A DNA stretch of 64,000 bases from Liopterus haemorrhoidalis (lineage: Eukaryota; Arthropoda; Insecta; Coleoptera; Dytiscidae), in NCBI GenBank assembly GCA_963971575.1, contig OZ020617.1:21041403-21105402 (forward strand), in the 5' to 3' direction. Made by a program: the position numbers and the translations under genes. The notes under the pieces were generated by a model, which was not told the DNA's origin, did no database searches, and was given only the letters and a program-made list of their open reading frames with translations. This document shows, piece by piece, positions 58,572-64,000 of the stretch. Numbering within the stretch: the stretch's first letter is position 1; every line of letters begins with the position of its first letter.

Positions 58572-58774
58572 TATTTTTCTATTACTTTGTAATTTAACGA
58601 TTCAAGAAAAGCTCTGTTCGCAGGTGTTAATCGAGGAGATGACAATTGACTATTAACACAAGTTTGTTGTTTGATTACCCTTTTTATAGGCCGCGATGGC
58701 GATTGTCGATCAAGCGCCTTTTGAAACATCTCAACATTCGTGGGGGGTGTATAATGAGGGAAAAGTATACCCAT
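58571..58774 (-). CDS. 67-residue conserved small virion-cluster protein
   Basis: Short protein with Pro/Arg-rich centre and a C-terminal SPRLTPANRAFLESLNYKV. I recall similar LTxxNxxFLxSLGxxV tails in other insect Polintons, but its role is not known to me. It sits between the minor and major capsid genes, and its ATG comes three bases after the TAA of the minor capsid gene, in the same frame. Its stop overlaps the major capsid ATG by one base. A cement or scaffold protein is a guess. Confidence 0.6.
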   Translation of the reverse strand: MGILFPHYTPPTNVEMFQKALDRQSPSRPIKRVIKQQTCVNSQLSSPRLTPANRAFLESLNYKVIEK

Positions 58775-58777
58775 TTT

Positions 58778-59512
58778 TTATATTTTTTTTAAATGTAATT
58801 TAACTGAAATGTTTTCACCTCTAAAGTTCACTAGTCTATTTGATTGATCACGAATAGTTAGCGTTATATTACGTATTTCTCTGACAGCGATCGGCAAGTA
58901 AATGATATTTTGAGGTACTTCCACCAATTTATACCCAGGCGGAACCCCCGGATAAAACTCGTGTAATGTATGTGATAATTTATTATCTATATATGAATCT
59001 GTCACGATATTACAGTCGATCTGTATAGTATCAACCGTAATTATATTTACAATATCATCAGCCGTATGAACTTTATTGGGAGATAAAATTCTCTTTGAAA
59101 AACCTAGCATACTACCAATACTATCGCTATGTGTAAAATCTATTTCGCTAGAACTTAACAATTCACATTTCGATGTGTTTGTGTTACCGCGTAAGTTAAA
59201 TGTGTGTTTTGTTTTATTATCAAACTGTGTATCTGAATGAAATATATCTTCTACATTCGGATCACCTAACGCTAATCGTAGATAATTATTGATATCGGCA
59301 ATTTCATAAGAACCTTCAGGTATGGTTATAATTTCACCATTATCATAATGAAATTTATTGTTACTTTCATCAACGTTGGGTATCGAATTATAAGTCTGAA
59401 AACTTATCAAACCTATAGCGTATGGACCGTCATCTAAATAAAGGGTTGTGGTGAAATCATAGCTTAAAATACTCGTGTTACCTCGGAGTATAAATGTATA
59501 CGACATATTCAC
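58778..59512 (-). CDS. Minor capsid (penton-like) protein candidate
   Basis: 244 residues. The start MNMSYTFILRGNTSILSYDF, then YLDDGPYAIGLISFQTYNSI and IPEGSYEIADINNYL, is a pattern I associate with the single-jelly-roll penton-like protein of insect Polintons and adintoviruses. A second FNLRGNTNTSKCELLS and LGFSKRILSP fit a beta-rich capsid protein. Adjacent to protease and major capsid genes on the same strand. The assignment rests on family resemblance and context. Confidence 0.7.
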   Translation of the reverse strand: MNMSYTFILRGNTSILSYDFTTTLYLDDGPYAIGLISFQTYNSIPNVDESNNKFHYDNGEIITIPEGSYEIADINNYLRLALGDPNVEDIFHSDTQFDNKTKHTFNLRGNTNTSKCELLSSSEIDFTHSDSIGSMLGFSKRILSPNKVHTADDIVNIITVDTIQIDCNIVTDSYIDNKLSHTLHEFYPGVPPGYKLVEVPQNIIYLPIAVREIRNITLTIRDQSNRLVNFRGENISVKLHLKKI

Positions 59513-59559
59513 TTATTAAAGACCTAAAATAGAATGTCTTATAGGAAGATATGTTATTG

Positions 59560-59955
59560 TTATTTATAGAGAAATTTTAAACATAGATGACCGCATTTAA
59601 ACGAATCAACATTTTGATCACGGTTATAATTATACCTTATTCTAACATTTTCACCAAAATAATTTATTAATTCAATGGGGGGAGGTAATTGCCCAAAACT
59701 GTCATAATAATTAACAGAATTACCTATTTTTTTATAAGCAACCCAGTGAGTGCCATCCCCTGCAGCTTCATCCAAATTTACTACAGCGCATTCGTTTATT
59801 CTAGGTTTCTTGGGTAAAGTGTCGCGCATAAACACACCGCGAAAATTAGATAATCTTTTCGCGTGAGCGTATATATCATGATTGGTTAAAGCTCGGTTTG
59901 GTAATTTTAACGTTTTGTTTTTTTTTTTGTTGTTTTTTTTTTCTTCTTTAATTTT
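59560..59955 (-). CDS. PRO: Adenain-type cysteine protease (virion maturation), start unclear
   Basis: Reading LPNRALTNHDIYAHAKRLSN, then FRGVFMRDTLP, ECAVVNLDEAAGDGTHWVAY, YYDSFGQLPPP and FKCGHLCLKFLY gives the expected order His (GTHW), acidic (YYDS) and catalytic Cys (KCGH) of adenovirus-type/Ulp1-like proteases, which cut capsid precursors. The conserved N-terminus begins near 59903, but no ATG occurs in frame back to the stop at about 59958. The only in-frame ATG, in VFMRD, would lose that N-terminus. The preceding gene is in the +1 frame relative to it and ends inside this frame through an A-rich stretch, so -1 slippage, splicing or a sequence error is needed. Confidence 0.8.
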   Translation of the reverse strand, partial: KIKEEKKNNKKKNKTLKLPNRALTNHDIYAHAKRLSNFRGVFMRDTLPKKPRINECAVVNLDEAAGDGTHWVAYKKIGNSVNYYDSFGQLPPPIELINYFGENVRIRYNYNRDQNVDSFKCGHLCLKFLYK

Positions 59956-60491
59956 TTACCCCCACCCTTATATGGTCGCAAATATAACCCTCCGCCTAAA
60001 GCTTTTTTTGTACCGAGAGCCGCGGCACCGCTGAGAGCTCCAGCTGCAAGGGCTTTGAGTATGAATGGCGCAGCCGTCGTTAAGATAGGTAAAAATCCAC
60101 CTGTTTTCAATGTGCGAGTGCGTCGTTTTTTTCTTATTTTTCTCTTAAGCCCCATACCGAACTTGGTTTTGGCTTTCATCAAATTTGTTACAGTCCAAGC
60201 GGCAGCCTTTTCTCCGAAAGATGCGTCCTTTGCTTTAACCCTTTTCCAAGCTTTCTCCTGCAAAACTTTATCCGCTCTATGTCTAGCTGTTAGACTGGTA
60301 TCTTGACCGTACAAAATATCATGTTGTCGGCAGGCAACGTCTAAAGCATTAATGCCCGTATCACCTCGCGCTAAACGCTTTTTTAATTTTGTGCCAGGTC
60401 CACAAAACTGGTAACCAGGTAAATGTAGTTCGACAGGTAGGGAATTTATCACCGAATTAATTAATCCCTCACCTTGATATGTAATCATCAA
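59907..60491 (-). CDS. PLA2-like basic virion protein
   Basis: 194 residues. N-terminal GYQFCGPGTKLKKRL (about 24-38) is a Ca-loop-like YxxCGPG, and ALDVACRQHDILYGQ (about 49-63) contains the catalytic HD of phospholipase A2-like domains, as in parvovirus VP1 unique regions and adintovirus virion proteins. A basic stretch (KRKIRKKRRTRTLK) and a hydrophobic Ala/Leu/Gly-rich segment (FILKALAAGALSGAAAL) follow, then a Lys tail. Likely roles, inferred, are membrane passage and genome condensation. It heads the minus-strand block, with TATA-like tatataa 40-50 bp upstream of its start. The Lys codons at the 3' end form long A-runs. Confidence 0.85.
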   Translation of the reverse strand: MMITYQGEGLINSVINSLPVELHLPGYQFCGPGTKLKKRLARGDTGINALDVACRQHDILYGQDTSLTARHRADKVLQEKAWKRVKAKDASFGEKAAAWTVTNLMKAKTKFGMGLKRKIRKKRRTRTLKTGGFLPILTTAAPFILKALAAGALSGAAALGTKKALGGGLYLRPYKGGGKKLKKKKKTTKKKTKR

Positions 60492-60673
60492 AGTATATTG
60501 TATGAATGAACTATAAACATCACTTTTACCGCCTTATATACCATTTTCTCACTCTTGTCATGTGAAAAAATAGGAAAGTTCACTAAAACTGAGTGTATAA
60601 ATAACACGCCACTACCTTATATACATCATTTACTATAATGTGTTTTATGAGATATCATTTACATTAACTGAAA
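60492..60673. promoter_or_regulatory. Divergent promoter region
   Basis: 182 bp between oppositely oriented starts. On the minus strand ggtatataaggc (about 60531-60542) and gtatataaggtag (about 60613-60625) are TATA-like, and on the plus strand agtgtataaataac (about 60592-60605) is. The shared tatataagg word may be an element-specific promoter signal. Confidence 0.5.
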
Positions 60674-61369
60674 ATGCGCTTTACACGTCAAAAACATATT
60701 TTAAATGTTAAAAATTTTGATTCTCCTGATGAAATCGCAAAAAATACGGTCAAACGTCATAGCGAACTATTACCGAACATACTCCGATGTATAATTTGCG
60801 GTCCATCTAATTGCGGTAAAACAAACGTGCTTGTAAGTTTATTATGCGATCGGAATGGGGTGAAATACAAAAACATATATATTTATTCTAAATCGCTCAA
60901 TCAACCGAAGTATAAATTTATAGAAAAATGCTTATCTCATATCAAAGGAATGAAGTTCTTCCCGTATACAGAAAATGATAATATCATTAAACCAGCTAAA
61001 GCGATACCCAATTCAGTAATGATTTTTGATGATATAGTGTCAGGTAAACAAAAAATAATGAGTGAATATTTTTCTTATTCAAGACATCGATATATTGACT
61101 GTTTTTATGTAGTTCAAACTTACGCTCAGGTGCAAAAGCAAAATATTCGAGATAATGCGAATCTACTTATAATCTTTAAACAAGATTATGCTAATCTCGC
61201 GCATATATATAACAATCATGTTAATACAGATATGAGCTTCGAACAATTTAAAGAATTTTGTTCAAACTGTTGGGGGGAGAAATATGGTTTCTGTGTTATT
61301 GATAAGGATAGATATATATATAACGGTCGCTATCGTAGAGGTTTTCATGAATTTCTATCGTTGAATTAA
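60674..61369 (+). CDS. A32-like genome-packaging ATPase
   Basis: 231 residues. Walker A is IICGPSNCGKTNVL (near 40-53) and Walker B VMIFDDIV (near 115-122), followed by a conserved arginine-rich SRHRYIDCFYVVQTYAQV and INRDN-like sensor region (QNIRDNANLLIIFKQD). This arrangement belongs to the FtsK/HerA-type packaging ATPases of Polintons, adintoviruses and poxvirus A32. It would pump the genome into capsids. All motif residues are intact. It opens the right plus-strand block. Confidence 0.9.
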   Translation: MRFTRQKHILNVKNFDSPDEIAKNTVKRHSELLPNILRCIICGPSNCGKTNVLVSLLCDRNGVKYKNIYIYSKSLNQPKYKFIEKCLSHIKGMKFFPYTENDNIIKPAKAIPNSVMIFDDIVSGKQKIMSEYFSYSRHRYIDCFYVVQTYAQVQKQNIRDNANLLIIFKQDYANLAHIYNNHVNTDMSFEQFKEFCSNCWGEKYGFCVIDKDRYIYNGRYRRGFHEFLSLN

Positions 61370-61717
61370 GCGTGAGTTTTAATATCAGACTTCAGGAGCG
61401 TACTCGGGAAAGTTTTTAAAATGTAGATTAAATGCATGAGATATATAAAAAGATTTGTTGTTTAAAAACAACGTAGGTACTCATAACCTCATTTTTTGAA
61501 AGATTTTTGTGTAGGGGTAGGAGTGGCGGGGGAGGGGGGAGGGGGTTAGCGAGTACTTGATCACTTTTGGCTGATACATCTATTAGATTTTCAGAGATAG
61601 AGGGAGATTATGAAGAAAAAACTATAAATATGAGCTCAGGTATAATTATTCCATCATATATATTGAATAAGTCGAACAAGTAAAAACAGATTAAAAAAAT
61701 TGTGCTGTCATTAAAAC
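61370..61717 (+). promoter_or_regulatory. Intergenic region with G-rich tract and TATA box
   Basis: 61513-61548 holds runs of four or more G separated by short spacers (ggggtaggagtggcggggga and following), able in principle to form a G-quadruplex. actataaatatgag (about 61620-61633) is a TATA-like box about 90 bp before the next ATG. Confidence 0.5.
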
Positions 61718-62737
61718 ATGGAACAAGAAAGCCCTGAGACCCTTCAACGTATAATTGATGTAACTAACGCCATTCGTGAAAAATTTAAATCTTTAAAAAA
61801 ACGCGATGCATCTGTTGAACGGCGGTTTGAGAAAACATTTACACCTATCACTAGACAGTTGAAAAAATTTGTTGATAAATCACCATCATTAACGACTGCG
61901 GATGCAGATGTCAAAGAGGAAAAGCCTGGTACTGTCAACAAAGCATCTAAAGATACATATGAATATGAAAGAGAAGTTCGTAACTCACTTGAGATGTCTG
62001 AAGGAGAAAATGAAATGGGGAGTTTAGTGGGTGATATCGCTGTAAAATATTTAAAATTTTATATGCTTGCAAATAGAAAAGATAAAGATAATGCATTCGG
62101 AGTTCGCAAAGTAGATGATATATGGATGATGGGTGATTCTCCAATTACAATTAATCATAATGATATTAATATAAAAAATAAATGGTACGAAGGAACTGTG
62201 GGGCTGTATGAATTATTATTTAAAATGCATCCTGATGAAAATTTATGTACTGAACAAGATTTAAAAACGTACATTGATATACTCATAAATACAAATGCTC
62301 ATAGGATAGATAATTTGTCAAATTCACGTCGCAAAGGTAATTCTAGTAAAAAATTTAAAGAAATTATCAAACCTGCGTTAGAAAGTCGCTCTACATCCGG
62401 ATTTAGCTATAAATCATTGATAAGAAGTAAACCAAATTTAAAAGTACCGCAGATTCACTCTCCACCTTCTCCCTCACATCGAGGTGCTGTACGCAGAAAT
62501 AAAAAAGTAAAATATCAAAATCCACCCTCCATTCCAACACACATGACCTACGAAAATAATGTAAAATATGACTTCCGACACTGGAACGATGTAAATGAAC
62601 TTGTGGAACGTTTAATGTTATTACATTCGGCGAAAATGGCAGGAAATTCAAATTTGGACAATGAAATACTGTCAATTCAAGAAGAGCTTATTGAAGCTAA
62701 TAAAATTGAAAGACCAAAAAAAAATCAAGTCAGTTGA
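61718..62737 (+). CDS. Conserved Polinton protein of unknown function (339 aa)
   Basis: The N-terminal third is charged and helical (DVTNAIREKFKSLKKRDASV), probably coiled. The middle holds FGVRKVDDIWMMGDSPITI, then WYEGTVGLYELLFKMHP, and the C-terminus DVNELVERLMLLHSAKMAGN with EILSIQEELIEANKI. These blocks recur in uncharacterised proteins next to insect Polinton integrases as I know them. No enzyme motif is seen. It could be a structural or terminal protein, but this is not demonstrated. Confidence 0.7.
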   Translation: MEQESPETLQRIIDVTNAIREKFKSLKKRDASVERRFEKTFTPITRQLKKFVDKSPSLTTADADVKEEKPGTVNKASKDTYEYEREVRNSLEMSEGENEMGSLVGDIAVKYLKFYMLANRKDKDNAFGVRKVDDIWMMGDSPITINHNDINIKNKWYEGTVGLYELLFKMHPDENLCTEQDLKTYIDILINTNAHRIDNLSNSRRKGNSSKKFKEIIKPALESRSTSGFSYKSLIRSKPNLKVPQIHSPPSPSHRGAVRRNKKVKYQNPPSIPTHMTYENNVKYDFRHWNDVNELVERLMLLHSAKMAGNSNLDNEILSIQEELIEANKIERPKKNQVS

Positions 62738-62780
62738 AATTAAACCGTCATCCTCGCAATTACGTGTGTGTACTATAAGT

Positions 62781-63251
62781 ATGAAAGTTATCTTAGACGT
62801 GCAGGGATTTCATATTTGTGAATTTATTTTAAAAGAAATAACTATATTAGAATATGATAGTGAAAATGTAGAACATTTTATTTTGAAACCACCATTTTCT
62901 TGGCATTATTTGAACCAAGAATATAAACAACAAGCTAGATGGTTATATCAGCATTATCACGGTTTAAGGTGGTCAGATGGATTCGTGGATTATAGAAAAT
63001 TTATTAATGACATTTTACCTGATCTACTGAACAAAGCAACACAGATTTATGTTAAAGGTGATCAGAAAGCACAGTTTTTATCATCTTTAAACATTGTTAA
63101 TGCGAATATAATAAACTTAGATGAAACTCCATCTTTAAAGAAAATTAAAAATAATAAGAAATGTTCCTTTTACCACAATGGTTCTCAAAAAATTTGTAGC
63201 ACAACAAATGTTTATAAAATTTTAAATATCTTACATGAAAATTATATATAA
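62781..63251 (+). CDS. Nuclease-like conserved Polinton protein (156 aa)
   Basis: I place the start at ATG 62781 (MKVILDVQGFHICEFILKEI), since family members begin with this phrase and the frame upstream overlaps the previous gene. Acidic D in ILDVQG and E in LKEI, then FSWHYLNQEYKQQARWLYQH and HGLRWSDGF, AQIYVKG-like IYVKGDQKAQFL, and terminal C and H residues recall an RNase H-fold exonuclease, but this is an inference. It lies between the 339-aa gene and the integrase, on the same strand. Confidence 0.6.
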   Translation: MKVILDVQGFHICEFILKEITILEYDSENVEHFILKPPFSWHYLNQEYKQQARWLYQHYHGLRWSDGFVDYRKFINDILPDLLNKATQIYVKGDQKAQFLSSLNIVNANIINLDETPSLKKIKNNKKCSFYHNGSQKICSTTNVYKILNILHENYI

Positions 63252-63409
63252 CTCCTAGGATTTTTTTCTTATATATAGCGATGGTTATATATTTTTGTAT
63301 TTAGTTAGTTAACAGGCATCAGATGTGTTTAATTAAAAAAAGTTATGAAAGAACTACAAAAATAAATAAAATAATATTAATCAAACGAAAACAGTAATAG
63401 TAAAAAACG
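63252..63409 (+). promoter_or_regulatory. Short AT-rich gap before the integrase
   Basis: 158 bp with ttatatatagcg near 63270 that could serve as a TATA box. Nothing else is seen. Confidence 0.3.
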
Positions 63410-64000
63410 ATGTTAAAAAAGAAGCTTGTTGACGAATTACATAAACCCGCTCGCAAAAATTATACACGAAGAAACGTAATTCAAAAGGGGTTTGACGACC
63501 TTTGGCAATGTGATTTAGTGGAAATGATTCCTTACGCTAAAGAAAATGATGGTTATAAATATTTACTGACGGTCATAGATGTGTTCTCAAAATTTGCATG
63601 GGGTGTGGCGGTGAAATCAAAATCAGGTGAAAATGTTACAAAAGCTCTTGAAAAGATTTTTAAACGTGATCGTCGAATACCTAAAAATATACAAACAGAT
63701 AATGGGAAGGAATTTTATAATACCCATTTTAAAAACCTTATGCATAAGCATAATATAAATCATTACTCCACATATACCCATCTTAAAGCTTCTATTTGCG
63801 AAAGATTTAATAGAACATTGAAAGGGTATGTTTGGCGACAGTTTAATTATCAAGGTTCTCATAATTGGGTGAAAAAATTACCTATATTAATAAAAAAGTA
63901 TAATAACAAAATCCATAGAACGATAGATATGAAACCTAGTGATGTTAAACGCACTGATGAAACATACTTACTGCAAACTAAATACAATAAATTGAAAATG
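63410..64000 (+). CDS. INT: Retroviral-type integrase (rve core), partial at window end
   Basis: 197 codons from ATG 63410 without a stop. The conserved start LHKPARKNYTRR and DDLWQCDLVEMIPYAKENDG lead to the catalytic triad: D35 in WQCDL, D97 in QTDNGKEF and E131 in ICERFNRTLK, with 33 residues between the last two. KYLLTVIDVFSKFAW and HRTIDMKPSDV complete the fold typical of Maverick integrases. It would insert the linear element with a 6-bp staggered cut. The C-terminal part, where some members have a chromodomain, lies beyond the window. Confidence 0.95.
   Translation, partial: MLKKKLVDELHKPARKNYTRRNVIQKGFDDLWQCDLVEMIPYAKENDGYKYLLTVIDVFSKFAWGVAVKSKSGENVTKALEKIFKRDRRIPKNIQTDNGKEFYNTHFKNLMHKHNINHYSTYTHLKASICERFNRTLKGYVWRQFNYQGSHNWVKKLPILIKKYNNKIHRTIDMKPSDVKRTDETYLLQTKYNKLKM

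Noticed and set aside
62661..62780. Longer 196-codon version of the nuclease-like gene starting at 62661
   Set aside because: Upstream 40 codons overlap the 339-aa gene out of frame and read poly-Lys noise. The family start phrase begins at 62781.

Overview
The window looks like a repeat-dominated, AT-rich arthropod (probably insect) genome. I base this on interstitial TTAGG telomere-type repeats, Jockey/CR1, RTE, BEL/Pao, Gypsy, Penelope, Tc1/mariner, hAT and Harbinger elements with insect-like signatures, and an insect-type Polinton/Maverick. The species cannot be fixed from the sequence. I found no convincing intact single-copy host gene. Essentially everything recognisable is a mobile element, an endogenous virus-like element, or a tandem repeat.

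Layout. 1-11 kb: fragments of non-LTR reverse transcriptases, a small Penelope-like insertion with its own target duplication, a TIR element carrying a dead Tc1-type fragment, a frameshifted Myb/SANT-like gene and a textbook hAT MITE with a perfect 8-bp duplication. 11.76-13.72 kb: a 13-copy 151-bp satellite. 14.36-15.66 kb: a foldback-type element with terminal arms made of 15-bp repeats and a 9-bp target duplication. 17-21 kb: RT and Gypsy gag debris. 21.24-29.10 kb: a nest of elements, in which a Tc1/mariner-like element is split by a 7-kb hAT-like element. That hAT carries a Jockey-like fragment, a full-length Penelope-like element (intact RT plus GIY-YIG protein, hammerhead ribozymes, about 16-bp target duplication) and a Harbinger derivative. 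30-37 kb: RT fragments, a short LTR (TRIM-like) element inserted in a (TA)n tract and a 5'-truncated RTE. 37.8-39.4 kb: several minisatellites. 42.5-44.8 kb: an internally deleted BEL/Pao copy with intact target duplication. 44.8-50.4 kb: a decayed PHD-finger-bearing CR1/Jockey-type element broken by a dead DD41D mariner.

From roughly 50.5 or 51 kb to the window end lies the most interesting unit, a nearly complete and apparently undamaged Polinton/Maverick (adintovirus-like) element. On the left it has a small zinc protein and protein-primed family-B DNA polymerase (plus strand). In the middle is a minus-strand morphogenesis cluster: a PLA2-like basic protein, adenain-type protease, minor capsid (penton-like), a 67-aa protein, the major capsid candidate, and a three-exon zinc/acidic protein. 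On the right, plus strand, are an A32-like packaging ATPase, a 339-aa conserved unknown, a nuclease-like unknown and the retroviral-type integrase, which runs off the window. Together these cover replication, capsid assembly, maturation, packaging and integration.

Two features of this unit stand out. First, a pair of related Cys-rich proteins lies on opposite strands either side of the polymerase, one of them with two well-formed introns. Second, the maturation protease has no in-frame ATG and begins in the -1 frame at the A-rich end of the PLA2-like gene.
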